DNA of 64,000 bases from Agriotes lineatus (Eukaryota; Arthropoda; Insecta; Coleoptera; Elateridae): contig CALNHX010005809.1 in NCBI GenBank assembly GCA_940337035.1, positions 36,448-100,447 on the forward strand, read 5' to 3'. The first letter of the stretch is position 1. Each line of letters opens with the position of its first letter. Made by a program: the position numbers and the translations under genes. Of this stretch, positions 34,700-45,639 are shown piece by piece. Under the pieces are notes generated by a model. It was not told where the DNA came from. It was given only the letters and a program-made list of their open reading frames with translations, and made no database searches.

Positions 34700-35831
34700 G
34701 TAGTTCAAAACGTGACCACCGAGCTTCTGTAGATGGCGCCAAGTGGACAAGCCGCCACTGTGCTATTATGTATTATTTTCCTCAAAAAGGGTTTAGCACC
34801 GAGGTGAAATTTTCTAAGTACCTGGAAATTATATTTTCTAGGGCATACAAAATCGATTTTTTTATTTTCGCGGAAAAAGATTCTTTGACGCAAAAATATA
34901 ACAACCGTTAGAATAAAAAAATTATTTTTCAAAAATAGAGGGGGGAGGGGGCCGGTGCGCTTACATATATCCACGAGTGTAATATTTTTTTGCATATTCA
35001 TATGCTCCATTATGCACTGAGCCATTCAGTGAAAACCCCAGCTACCTATCTTCTTTTGTTTATTAATTAAAGGGGTTTAAATTTTCAAACTTCAAAGCTT
35101 CGTAGAGGGCGCCACAGATAATTCATGAGATTCTTTAAAAAACAGATCGATAGCCCTTTTCGGGGTCTATCAGTGTATGAAGTTTAAACAAATTCCTGTG
35201 GGCAGTTTTTGAGAAATGATTTTTAGAAAATTTCCAAAATTTTGAAAATTTGTAATTTAGGCCCCTTAATATTTTTCAAAACACTTTTTATATCACCTCA
35301 TGTTAGCCTTCATATACTATTCAGAAAACAAAAATCAATTGAATCGATTTATCCGTTTTTGAGTAATAGGGCGTTAAACTCAAAATTTTCAAAAAATCAT
35401 AGCGCCCTTCATTTTAAACCTAGCGAGTTCGGCAAAAAACTAACAGATTTGTCTTACGACCCTCTATCGTTATCCGCGATAAAATTTTCAAAATTTTAAT
35501 CACGAAAACAGTCGTACCAAAAAAACATGCGTAACTTCCGCTTCCGGTTTCGGATTTTTTTGAAAAGCTTATTTTGTCGATGAATTTTCGATACACCCCC
35601 GCATTCCAAAGCGCAGCAAAATCGGAGCAATACTTTCGGCTGTAGGAGCGTCACCCACCCACACACCCACACACACACCCACACACACACCCACACACAG
35701 ACAGACATTTTTTAAAAACCACTTTTTTGGGTTCCTAGAGGCCCAAAACGGATATTTCTGTGAAAATCTCGATTTCCAAAATTTTCATGATTCCAAGACT
35801 TCCCTATACCTATGGGTATGGGAAAGTAAAA
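34700..35831 (-). repeat. 1.1-kb palindrome-headed, CA-rich dispersed repeat
   Basis: Read on the minus strand it starts with the palindrome ACTTTCCCATACC/GGTATAGGGAAGT (35798-35828). Then come a TTGGAATC word, a CA/TG microsatellite (35653-35706), repeated sentences of the type TCAAAAAC, and two GGCGCC(A/C) words at 34734-34739 and 35108-35113. The layout resembles the three-copy repeat at 22596, 51868 and 57780 without close sequence identity. Open frames on both strands are not protein-like. The far boundary is uncertain. Confidence 0.5.
35653..35706. repeat. ACACACCC/CA microsatellite
   Basis: CACACCCA-type units repeat several times, ending in CAGACAGACA. Part of the surrounding dispersed repeat. 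Confidence 0.9.
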
Positions 35832-35966
35832 AGTCGAGTTTATAGATTTGACGTCTATTCTGTGACAGAAATAACTTGACATTAGAGTGCCTTTATAGAT
35901 ATTGAAAAGCATCTATTTTGACATTGACAGCTGACGTAAGTTATTTATAGTTAAGCGTGTTATATT

Positions 35967-36044
35967 ACAAATAATCCACGAGAGAAAAGAGGAACCCTTG
36001 AGGCCGCCAGGCCAAAAGAGGTAATTTCTCGGGTGAATTATTAC
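35967..36044. repeat. Palindromic hairpin with GC-rich tip
   Basis: AATAATCCACGAGAGAAA pairs with TTTCTCGGGTGAATTATT. The tip contains GAGGCCGCCAGGCC. Confidence 0.7.
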
Positions 36045-36405
36045 AAATATACAAAATTTCATTCAATTCAGTGAATACTTATATAAAAACAATTTTTTTT
36101 ACAGCCGTGGAAAGTCATAGTGACAAATTGGAAAGTACCGAGAAGTCAAATACATTTATAATTAAAGTCGCGACGTTAATGATGGATAATACCTTGATCG
36201 TTGTGTATAATGCAAAATTTTCTTCAATCCTTATAATTACATTAATCAATAAATATCTTTAAAAAAATATACATTTTGTACTGATAGCCATGAAAAGTCA
36301 TAGTGACAATTTAGAGAGTGATTCGTGTTATACGTTTAGCAGTATTGAAGTGTATTGTCAGTCTATGTCAAATTCGAGGTTAGTAGTGAATGACTTGGCT
36401 TTTAT
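36045..36405. other. Unassigned DNA
   Basis: Contains a word pair GTGGAAAGTCATAGTGACAA (36107) and a near-repeat at 36291, so it may be an old tandem duplication of about 185 bp. Nothing coding. Confidence 0.4.
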
Positions 36406-36406
36406 T

Positions 36407-36600
36407 TCACTAGTGGGTTATGGTTTAACTCACTAGTGGGTTATGGACCACTTTAGGGGTCTAAAATCGATCTAGTAATAGCCTTATAACTAAAAGGTGT
36501 TCGATAGTACTAGTAAAATAAGATAATGTTCCTTTATAGTGCTAGTAAAATAATATAAACTTTATTTTACTAGTACTATAAAGAGCTACTTCATTACCGC
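36407..36600. repeat. Short direct repeats and CTAGTAAAATAA palindromes
   Basis: CACTAGTGGGTTATGG occurs twice (36410 and 36431 regions). Three TAGT.CTAGTAAAATAA blocks with an inverted TTATTTTACTAGTACTATAA follow. This is a local hairpin-forming cluster. Confidence 0.65.
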
Positions 36601-36639
36601 AAAATTCTGTCATAAACAGTACTTTATAATACTTGTACA

Positions 36640-37155
36640 AAAAACATTTTATTCTCTTTAACTTTTGGCCGTTTTTTATAAAAATTTGATATTGCGATTT
36701 TTTCAAAAGCTATCCTTTTTCCAAAACACCTTTTAAACGAAAGCTGTAGATAATTATATAATAGATGATCTTGTTCCAAAAAACTGTATTTTGATACCAA
36801 TGTTATAAAAAATTTGAGAACATTTTGTAAAAATATAATTTTGTGCTTTTTTCAAAAAACTTTTTAAACCAAAGGTGATAGATATTTGTAAATATAGGAT
36901 CTTGTTTTAAGGAATTTTATTTTAATCCAACAATTATAAAAATGTTGAGCACATTTTTGTGACATTTTAGTTTTTCTCTTTTTAAAAACTATACCCTTCA
37001 CAAAAATCTAAACAAAAGTTGTAGGTTTTTATCCAACAATTATTAAAATTTTGAGGATATTTATGTGAGTATTTAATTGTGCGATTTTTTAAAAAGCTAT
37101 ATTTTCCACAAAAAACTTTTTAAACAAAAGCTGTAGTTAAGTATATAATATATGA
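36640..37155 (+). repeat. Degenerate tandem array, about 120-150 bp units
   Basis: Around four diverged units share the order TTGCGATTTTTT, AAAAGCTAT, TTTCCACAAAA, TTTTTAAAC.AAAGCTGTAG and AATATATGAT.TT, with AATTATAAAAATTTTGAG(G/C)A between. The array ends where the RTE LINE begins. Confidence 0.6.
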
Positions 37156-37169
37156 TGTTATTCTGAAAA

Positions 37170-37602
37170 AGAAGTCCTTAAGGCAGCCAATAAATTAAGA
37201 GGGACAGAGATATGGATTTCCGAAGATTACACAAAACAGGTACGAGAACAAAGAAAAATATTACTAGCATATATGAAAGAAGCGAGAGCAAAGAACTATA
37301 GAGCAAATCTTAGCGGTAATAAGCTAATAGTAAATGGAAAATACTACACACTCGAACAATTACAACAAGAAAATGAAGCTTCAGGAAATGAGAATGAAGA
37401 GGCGAAGAACAAGAAACGCTCAGCAGCAGACAGATCACCGGACGAACAAACCAACCCAAAGGAAAACAGTAACAAAAGAAAGGCACAAGAGACAGAAAAA
37501 ATGAACCAATCCGGAAGCAAGACTGTATGGACACAAAGCCTGCTGGCGGGGTTTCCAACGAGAGTGCAAACGACGAAGAACGAAACCAAACCAAAAAGTT
37601 AA
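37170..37602 (+). pseudogene. RTE-type ORF1, C-terminal part (5'-truncated)
   Basis: The frame is open upstream of the first ATG (37273). From about 37170 it reads KAANKLRGTEIWISEDYTKQ, VREQRKILLAYMKEARAK, then LSGNKLIVNGKYYTLEQL. This matches the small C-terminal domain carried by ORF1-like proteins of insect RTE/L1-like elements (G..I.I.EDf..eVR..Rk.L...m.eAR). A Lys/Glu/Asn-rich tail follows. The front half is missing through 5' truncation. Its end overlaps ORF2 by 76 nt in a different frame. Confidence 0.6.
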
Positions 37603-40532
37603 CAACCCAAATAGAATCCGGTGAAAATAAAAACATGTTGACAACGGCGAGGAAATGGAAAAAGAACAAAAGGACAAGAAAGAATCGAAATAAGGCAAGA
37701 TTAGGGACATGGAACATCAAAACATTGTTAGAAACAGGAAAGATGGATGAAGTAAACAGGGAAAGACAAAGATACAAAATAGGCATACTAGCATTGCAAG
37801 AATTGAGATGGAAAGACGAAGGACGAATAGACAAAGACGATTATTCAATACTATATGCAGGAGAGGAAAAGCAAGGAAGTAAGGGAACTGCATTCATGAT
37901 AGACCAAAAGATCAGAAATGAAATACTGGAATTCAAGAGAATAAATGGTAGAATCTCATATCTTAGAGTTAAAAACCAGATAGCAAATATATCCATAATA
38001 AATGCATACGCACCAACCGAAGTAGCAACAGCTGAAGAAAAGGACATATTCTATGAAGCACTAGAAGAAACATGCGAGAAAACCCCAGGACATGACACGT
38101 TAATTGTGCTAGGAGATCTAAATGCTATGATAGGAAAAGAAGAATACATAAAAAATGTAGCCGGCAAAGAAACAATGCATGAAATAACTAACGACAATGG
38201 GACAAGGTTATGCAACCTAGCAGAAGGAACAAATATGTTCATAGTAAGCACAAAATACAGACATAAGAAAGAACACAAAATCACATGGATGAAACCTGGA
38301 CAAACCGGAGGAAACCAAATAGACCACATCCTTATTAAAAAGAAAAGAGAAAAAATCATAAAAGACGTTAGATCATACAGAGGAACCAGTGTAAACACGG
38401 ACCACCGCCTAGTAATAGCAGAAGCAAATCTAAGAATGGTAGGGGAGAATAAAACTAGAAGAAGAAATAAAAAATGGAACGTAGAAAGCCTAAGTAACGA
38501 AGAAAAGAAAAGAAAGTTCCAAGAAGAAGTCAGTACACACCTAGGAAGGAGAAACAAAGAAGAAAAAATAGAAGAAGAATGGAAAAACATAAAAGACGCA
38601 ATAATCGAGGCATCAGAAAAAACCATAAAGAGAAAGCAAATAGAGAAGAAAAACAATTGGTTCGACGATGAATGCGATGAAATGATAAAGAAAAAACGAG
38701 AAGCAAGATTAAAATGGATAGGATCAAGCAAAGAAGATGATTATGAAAGGTTCAGACAAATACGAAAATAGGGACTCAAATTGATAAGAAATAAAAAACT
38801 GAAATGGATAGAAGCAAGAATGGATGAACTAGAAAAAGACAATAAAAATAATACAAAATTATATAGACAAATAAGACAACAAACAAGAAAGAACCCGATA
38901 GTAAAAATAAACAAAAAGGAATGGCAAGAGTACCTAGAGCAAAGGGAAACGACAGAAGAAGACAATAGCGAAGATGAAGAACCAAATAACACACAAGAGC
39001 AAGTAGTGGAAAAACCAACACAAGAAGAAGTAAACAATATCATAAAAAACCTAAAAAACAGAAAGTCACCAGGGTCAGATACCATCCACAATGAAATGTT
39101 AAGAGAAGGGGGAAACGAACTAAAAACAAGAATATATGAGCTAATATCAACAATATGGGAAAAAGAAATAATGCCTGAAGAATGGCGATTAGGAATGATA
39201 GTGCCTATACCAAAAAAAGGGGATTTAACAAAGTGCGAAAACTACAGAAGAATAACGTTACTAAATATAATGTACAAAGTATTATCGACAATAATATTAA
39301 AAAGACTGAATAAGTACACAAAAAGAGAAATAGGAGAATACCAGAATGGATTCACACAAGGAAAATCGACGGTTGATGCAATACACACACTAAACCAAGT
39401 GATAGAAAAATGTTACGAAAGAAAGATTGAGCTACACATAGTATATATAGATTATAAACAAGCATTTGACAGTCTAGAAAGGAAAAACATAATGGAAGAC
39501 ATATCAAAATTACGAATACCAACAAAAATTAAAAGACTAATCAAAATGACACTAGCTAAATCGCAAGCGGCCGTAATAACACAAGAAGGACTAACCAACC
39601 CAGTGAGTCAAACAAAAGGAGTTAGGCAAGGAGATGGGCTTTCTGCAGCCCTCTTTAATATTTCTTTAGAAGGGGTAATAAGAAACTGCAACATATCTGG
39701 ATCCATAATACAGAAACCACTACAAATAATAGCATACGCTGACGACATCGCTGTAGTAACAAGAGACAAGAAAAGCTTGGAGAAGATAATAAAGAAAATG
39801 GACGAGGAGGCACAAAAAAGAGGACTAGAAATAAACCAAAATAAAACCAAATACATGAAAATTAATAAAGACCAGAAATCAGATAACAAAACAGAAATAG
39901 TAATAGGAAAATATAGATTCGAGCAAGTTCAAACTTTTAAATACCTGGGAACAGTGATAAGTAATAAAAACGAGAGAAGCATAGAAATATCACAAAGAAT
40001 AAGAGCAGGACATGGCACATACTACAAATTCAAGGAAATCATGAGAAGCAAACAGATAAGTAAAGAAACAAAAATGAGAGTGTACAAAGTAGCAATAAGA
40101 CCAGCAGTACTATATGCAAGCGAAACCATGTGTATTACAAATAAAGACGCAGAGAAATTAAAGATATTCGAAAGGAAGATAATTCGAAAAATATATGGAC
40201 CAAAGAAGATAAATGAAGAAATATATATAAGACTGACAAATCAGGAGATAGAAGAAAGACTAAAAGGAGAAAACATAGTAAAAGAAATTAAAGCCAGAAG
40301 ATTACGTTGGTACGGCCATATACACAGACAAGACGAAAATGCAATTACGAAGAAGATAATGAAATGGAAGCCACAAGAAACGAGAGCACAAGGAAGACCA
40401 AAGATAAGATGGGAAGACCAAGTAATAAGCGACATAAAAACCATGAAAATCGATAAATGGAGAGAAAAAATAAAAGATAGGAAAATATGGAGAAAAGTAG
40501 CAGAAGAAGCAAAGAAACACAACGACCTGTAA
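37527..40532 (+). pseudogene. RTE-type ORF2 (endonuclease + RT) with one amber stop
   Basis: About 1000 codons in one frame from ATG 37527, interrupted only by TAG at 38769-38771 (codon 415), between the endonuclease and RT. The endonuclease has GTWNIKTL (N63), LQELRW (E92), GDLNAMIG and TDHRLV (D292/H293). The RT has SPGSDTIHNEMLREGG, PIPKKGDLTKCENYRRITLL, VYIDYKQAFD, GVRQGDGLSAALFN and IAYADD (from Y737). The C-terminus has LRWYGHIHRQDENAI and QGRPKIRWEDQV. No RNase H follows, as expected for RTE. Length and motif order are normal. One substitution explains the break, so this copy is either recently dead or depends on readthrough. Confidence 0.85.
38769..38771 (+). other. Premature amber codon in RTE ORF2
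   Basis: TAG in frame between QIRK and GLKLI. The reading frame is open on both sides, 414 codons before and 586 after. Confidence 0.9.
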
Positions 40533-40645
40533 AGTAGGACAGTGGAGAGGAGTGACGAACCACCCCACTAACAAAGTCAGAAGGGCTCCAAGGAGCGGCA
40601 TCAATTCTATGAAGAATGTATTGCCAAATATAAATAAATAAATGC

Positions 40646-41559
40646 ACATGATACGATTAGTAGTAACTATAATTTGATTGAGAAAGGTTAGCATTAGATA
40701 AGGTAGAATCAAAAGGGTTATGTTAATGTTTATTCATAATTGATGTTCAGAATGGCAAGCGCCGCTTAATTTGTGTAGCTGGCAGATTTGATTTAGTAAC
40801 GTCAATACAATAATGTGAATTTAAAATAATACAGTTAGTATAGTTTGTAGTATTACAAAAATTATATTAGCGTTAGTATTAAAAACTATATCAGCCAGTA
40901 AACGGCAAGACAGCTGACGGGTAAAGAAACAGTGCAAAGAAGCAAAGATTGCAAAGAGCATGATAAGGCTAGAGATGTAAAATTCTCGGTAATTTTCTTT
41001 ATGATAATATGCAACTCAAACCTTTCCTAAACTATGTAATTTAACAATTTTAACTTTGTTTGTATTTATTTACTGATGAAGCTAACAAAATTAGCAAAAC
41101 GTTTAACCAAATTATTTTGCAATAATATGATTTGTATTATTCAAACAAAAATCAGGAATAATTAATAATAATTGATATCAGCAATTTGATATAAAAATCT
41201 CCAAAGTAATGGTAATTTAATACATACGCTTATCATAAGATACACCAATTCACAGCACAAGGAATGCATGAACAAAACAGACTGACTAGGATTCCCATAC
41301 AATGTGATGGCAAATCAGCAGGTCAAAACCCAAACACCCCTACAGATAAAAACACTGGGATTCCCCTGTTACCCACAGTTGTGCTAAGGCACTATGTGCT
41401 CTAGTTGTGCTAAGAAATGTTCTGTGCCCACTCACTCACTCACCTTGTCCTTGTAATATTTGAGAATATTCTTTTGCTTCCAATACTTTATTATAAGAGA
41501 ATTTTCTGCCTCCGAATATTTTCATTTACCCACCACTCCCATCATTAGATAAGGCTAAC
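40646..41559. other. Unassigned AT-rich DNA
   Basis: Nothing recognisable. Confidence 0.4.
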
Positions 41560-41916
41560 GAAAGCTTGGGTGCAGGCCAACTGGGCAAACGGCAACTCTA
41601 TAATCGCGCTACTTAAGTTTTACCTGAAGTATAGGGGTCAACTGGGCAAGGGACTCCACTAGGGCCTACACACATTTTTTACATTACACAGGAATGTGTG
41701 TACTAAGTACACACAAATCTTAAATCTGCAAATAACCTAAATTCGTATCTTTACATTACACAGAAATGTTTGTACTAAGTACACACAAATCTTAAATCTG
41801 CAAATAACCTGAATTCGTATCTTTGTACAAAAATGTTTTGCGTGTTCCCCAGTTGACCCCTAGGATTTACGGACAAACTGACCATTTTGCCCAGTTGGCC
41901 TCCTCCGGAAAGCTTG
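41560..41916. mobile_element. Possible 339-bp inverted-repeat element with 9-bp duplication
   Basis: AGGCCAACTGGGCAAA at 41574-41589 is inverted as TTTTGCCCAGTTGGCCT at 41885-41901. A second, inner pair based on AGGGGTCAACTGGG lies at 41633-41646 and 41847-41861. GAAAGCTTG flanks the whole at 41560-41568 and 41908-41916. A 9-bp duplication would suit a Mutator-like origin, but the duplication is short and AAGCTT is self-complementary, so this is tentative. Confidence 0.5.
41681..41824 (+). repeat. Tandem duplication, 72 bp x 2
   Basis: Units 41681-41752 and 41753-41824 are nearly identical, sharing TACTAAGTACACACAAATCT and AATCTGCAAATAACCT. They lie inside the inverted-repeat element. Confidence 0.85.
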
Positions 41917-42249
41917 ATAAGAACATTAGTGAAATGCAAATTATAAACATGTGAAACAGTGCATTTAAAAGTAATTGTGAACAAGCAGAGTAAAGCACTA
42001 CTATTGACAATTTCCAAGAAAAATACAGTTTAGTTCTTAAGTAAAAACATTATATCAAAACTTATTTCATAAAGCAGTTCTAAATCTTGGTTGTTAGGAT
42101 ATGAGACATTCAATTGTTAATAATAACAATAACAAAGCAAGCTTGAAAAATTTGTGCTGGATGTAAGAGGTGCTCCCAGTTTCATGTAAATTGTAAAATA
42201 AAAAAGTTATCAGTGTGAGCCAAAAAGTGTTTTTTATATAGGCCAATCT

Positions 42250-42660
42250 GCAGGGCATCTGTGTGTGTAATTTTCGTCGTGGTGACACATCCCAGTGAAA
42301 AGGGATCAGCTCTGCGATTTTCGCCCAAGAGCGTCCGACATCAAGGCCAATTTTCGAATCGTTGAGACAACGGCTAGTTAGAATTTTATGTGCTACGTTT
42401 GGACCAGATCCTCTTGAGTGCCTAGGTGCAGAAATTTGGAGCAGCAAGCCATCACCAAGTTTGTAATTGCCGTGGCGTCCTTTCATTCTGCGAGCCGACA
42501 TTGAAGCTGCCGTTGCAAGGTGAATTTCACAGTCAAGCCGTTGCAGAAGGCCCACTAGCTTCGGGTTTCATCAAGATTCAACATTGTACGAGGTCGTGAA
42601 CGTGGTCCCAGCTGCATAGATTCATCCAGAGTCGGGTAATCAAGGTGACGTCCCCATGAA
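42250..42660 (-). pseudogene. Unidentified protein-like remnant
   Basis: A block clearly richer in G+C than its neighbours. On the minus strand it reads GRHLDYPTLDESMQLGPRSR, PRTMLNLDETR, then, after an apparent one-base loss near 42565, KLVGLLQRLDCEIHLATAAS, MSARRMKGRHGNYKLGDGLL, LQISAPRHSRGSGPNVAHKI, LTSRCLNDSKIGLDVGRSWA and KIAELIPFHWDVSPRRKLH. The sequence has ordinary globular composition over about 130 codons and then turns into low-complexity AT-rich frame. I do not recognise the family. It could be a fragment of a host gene (exon or retrocopy) or part of an unrecognised element. MITE-1 begins at 42666. Confidence 0.4.
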
Positions 42661-42665
42661 ATGTA

Positions 42666-43193
42666 TAGTATGATCAAAAATTAATCTCATCTAGCATGGC
42701 TGTGGAAGTGCAAACCAACGCCTTTAAAATTGGCTTACATACTTATATTTAATTCAAACTGTCAAATTTTATTCTTTTTATCCATCTTATTACAATATTA
42801 TATTGAAACTAGAACGCCCGTAGCCAGCCTACGTCTGGCTGCGTGGGGCGGTGCTACGTGCTTACGCTCGGCATGTGCGCTTACAGAAACCTGCGCTTAT
42901 ACAAACCTATATAGCAAGCGCGCGTGTGGTAGTAGTATGCAGGCCCTTCATGCTGCGTGTGCCTGCGCCACTTGTGCTTACGGTTTGGACGGCCGGCATC
43001 GGCTCTTATAATATAAGATAAGCAAATTTTCACGTAAAAGTAATGTAATTGTCCAACAAATAAGCCTGCGCCGGTCGAATAGACACTGCATCTTAAATCT
43101 AACCTAAAAGTAAAATATATTTGACCCAGTTTTAAAGGCAGCAATTTGTTCTTTAATAGCCACACTAGATTAGATTAATTTTTGATCATACTT
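42666..43193. mobile_element. MITE-1 family member (528 bp) with GC-rich interior
   Basis: The termini TAGTATGATCAAAAATTAAT and the inverse AAGTATGATCAAAAATTAAT match over about 34 bp, with TA at 42664-42665 and 43194-43195. The interior at 42815-43010 is rich in CpG and GCGC words, unlike the AT-rich arms of the two related copies. A 93-codon frame crosses it but looks like a by-product of composition. Confidence 0.8.
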
Positions 43194-43195
43194 TA

Positions 43196-43849
43196 AAATT
43201 TGGAGAAGATTTGCAAGAAGTTAAACAATCGCCTAGTCGGCGTCCCTACGTCACTGACACAAAACCAGGTTACCCGGAAATTACGCCAGATTATTTGCAT
43301 TATATTTTACCTAATGTGAATTTTGCCATTTTTTGGTGTTTGAATTCAATTACGCTATTTCTTGTACCAGCAGATCATCTTTGTGTACAGTCAGTTTCAA
43401 GGTTAAAGCTGTCAGATACAAATTCTAGCAATTGCAATTCGTGTTAATAAGCTCAACTCAAAACTAATAGTAATACTGAGTGTTGAACCTACCTCTTTGA
43501 AAAAGAGTTTTTTTCTCCAACCACACGAATAAGACGCCATATTGTCGAATAATTTTGTATAAAAAGTAAGTCATTTCGGGATGTTCACAAATTACCTTGG
43601 CAACTCTGCACTTTTCGATTCATATTTGCACTAGTACAAAAATGGACGCAAGATAGGGTTTTACATGGTAAATTTTAAATAAAAAAAGCAAACTCTTCGT
43701 CAATATTCGGCAGTCGCCGCCGTTGTTGTTTAATTTCCCCGTACAGTGATTGTTTATTTGCGCCATGACAGTTATACAATAACCTACAATGTTTGATTCT
43801 CAATAATAAGTCATATTACCGAATTTTTGAGTAGTTGAAGAAAAAATAG
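43196..43849. other. Unassigned DNA
   Basis: No supported feature. Confidence 0.4.
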
Positions 43850-43988
43850 TATGTTTCATTCGTACAAAAAATGTGTTTTCAGGATGCGTAAGACTCGCTG
43901 GACTCCGCTGCGCGTCGTCCGGCGATCTGTCTTACTTTTCCCGAAATCATGCATTTTTTGTACTAATGAAACAAATAACTATTTTCTC
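43850..43988. repeat. Palindromic hairpin with CpG-rich tip
   Basis: GAAAAAATAGT.TGTTTCATT and GTACAAAAAATG on the left (43850-43874) are inverted at 43951-43988. The tip contains ACTCCGCTGCGCGTCGTCCGG. Confidence 0.75.
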
Positions 43989-44217
43989 ATGCTAGACCGG
44001 AGCTTTAATTTATTGATTGCAGACGAATAAAATAGAAAGTGCAATAAACCATTTATTTTGCAAATATTAATTACAACATCATTTTAATGGGCTCTGAGAT
44101 TGACATAAGAATTCTAGATAAAACTATGTACTTTAATTTGTAAATTCTTAGATTTTTATGACTAACATTGCCACCTGTAGTTTGATCCACAATTAATTTA
44201 CACCCTGTATAGTACTA

Positions 44218-44760
44218 TATAGGGTGTTACAAAAATATACCGACAAATTTTTAGGGGTGGTAGGGGACATCAAAACAAACATTTTTTGCTTGATAGACAT
44301 TTGTCCGAAAACGCTTCGTTTTCGAGATACAGGGTGTTAACATGTTTAGAAAAAAAATACTTCAGATGATTTTAATGACATTTTCACAGTTTGTTGGTAA
44401 CTTTATGGGGCATCTTTTGGATCTATTACAGTTTATACAGTAATTCTATGGGCGCGCTCACGGGGCAACCTGTTCGTGTTTTTGCATTAAAAAATAACAC
44501 CCAGTGGTTTTTTTTGCAATTTTTAAACTAGTTTAAGATGAAGCAACTAAAAACACAACTTTTTTTCACTTGAGGGTTTTGCGTATCTTGCTTCGTTTTC
44601 GAGGAAAAAAAATTGAACATTTTTTTACAACTTATAATTAACAGCCTGTATCTCGAAAATGAAGCGTTTTCGGACAATTGTCTATAAAGCAAAACATTTT
44701 TGTTTTGATGTCCCCTACCACCCCTAAAAGTTTGTCGGTATATTTTTTGAATACCCTGTA
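44218..44760. mobile_element. MITE-4 (543 bp) with long terminal inverted repeats
   Basis: The two ends are inverted copies for about 120 bp: TATAGGGTGTTACAAAAATA at the left, TACAGGGTATTCAAAAAATA inverted at the right, sharing ATACCGACAAA, GGGGTGGTAGGGGACATCAA and CGTTTTCGAGATACAGG. TA at 44216-44217 and 44761-44762 is the target duplication. The TACAGGGTRTT ends resemble the terminus near 965 beside the transposase remnant. Non-coding. Confidence 0.85.
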
Positions 44761-44915
44761 TACTTAATTACTTACTAGCAATTGGTACTCCTGAGGCCCT
44801 GAGTCGTGAGAAAAAAATATAACCTCAAATATTTGGTGATCGCATTATTTTGGAAATTGTATATCTTTATAAATATTGGTCAAGTTAAAAGAGATTTTCA
44901 CATATAATATCATAA

Positions 44916-45053
44916 GAGCATTAATTCTTTCCGGAAATTTTTTTGAGTGCGTTCCAACAACGTCGTATTAATTTGCCCGAGCGGGACGCGAGGGCAAATT
45001 AGGACGTTGTTGGAATGCACGAATAATAATTTCCGGATATGAATTAATGCTCG
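44916..45053. repeat. Long palindromic hairpin with CpG-rich tip
   Basis: Arms 44916-44979 and 44993-45053 share GAGCATTAATTC, CCGGAAATT and CCAACAACGTC. The tip is GCCCGAGCGGGACGCGAGGGC. Confidence 0.8.
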
Positions 45054-45399
45054 AATGCAGATTCGGTAAGAAAATCGTAACGACACAAACCCTAAAAAGA
45101 AGTAATGTCTACCTACAAAAAATTTCCAAGACATTTTTGTTGTTGTCTTGGTTACGACTCGTGAACTAATTTTTCTATTGGTCATTAATGAGTGTCGTAC
45201 GATTTTCTTGTGCATTTTTTACTGGATAACTTACAAGGTTAGTACTTAGAAAATACATAGTGGTGTTAGCAAGTTTCATCAACAAAAATATACAAAAACA
45301 TGTTTGCAGGTTTTTTTTAAACAAAATTGTGGTGAATCGGATCACCTCTACAGGGGCATATCAAAATGGGTAGAAATTATAAACCAAAAGTCGAGGGCA

Positions 45400-45630
45400 A
45401 GCAACGTGTAGCTGTAGATTTTTTTGTATGTGACACTGAATGTCAAAAAGTGATTGTATTCACCCCAAACTACGTATGGTATGTGGATCTTGCCGGTGGT
45501 AATCAAATTTTCTGGATACCATATTGTCGCATCAGATTTAAATTTTTGTGACTTTTTTATGTGGGGATACATGGAGCAGTTAATGTATTCTACACCAGTA
45601 GAAACTCGAAGATTTAAGGACACGCATCGA
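45400..45630 (+). pseudogene. Second Tc1/mariner-type transposase remnant (C-terminal)
   Basis: Across two frames the plus strand shows NQIFWIPYCRIRFKF and, in the other, HIVASDLNFCDFFMWGYMEQ followed by LMYSTPVETRRFKD. The pattern DLnp.DFFlWGy....vY.tPveT is the end of the catalytic core around the third acidic residue. Only this part remains, and it is frameshifted. It belongs to the same broad superfamily as the fragment at 1146-2200 but a different family. Confidence 0.6.
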
Positions 45631-45639
45631 AGACCCAGC

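Larger units (their letters stand above)
37156..40645 (+). mobile_element. 5'-truncated RTE-type LINE (about 3.5 kb)
   Basis: Starts inside an ORF1-like domain and runs to AAATAAATAAATG tandem units at about 40628-40642. ORF2 is complete except for one in-frame stop. Codon use is strongly A-rich (AGA, ATA, AAA), unlike the more balanced LOA-type LINE. I could not define a target duplication with confidence. Confidence 0.75.

Noticed and set aside
37310..37834. Minus-strand ORF of 174 codons rich in Leu/Phe/Ser
   Set aside because: Lies opposite the RTE ORFs. Its hydrophobic composition is the complement of Lys/Glu/Asn-rich, A-rich coding sequence.
38051..38731. Minus-strand ORF of 226 codons, apparently membrane-spanning
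   Set aside because: Antisense shadow of the RTE endonuclease frame, for the same compositional reason.
42730..43011. 93-codon Cys/Ala-rich plus-strand ORF
   Set aside because: It sits inside a MITE, its composition follows from the CpG-rich core, and it has no known motif.
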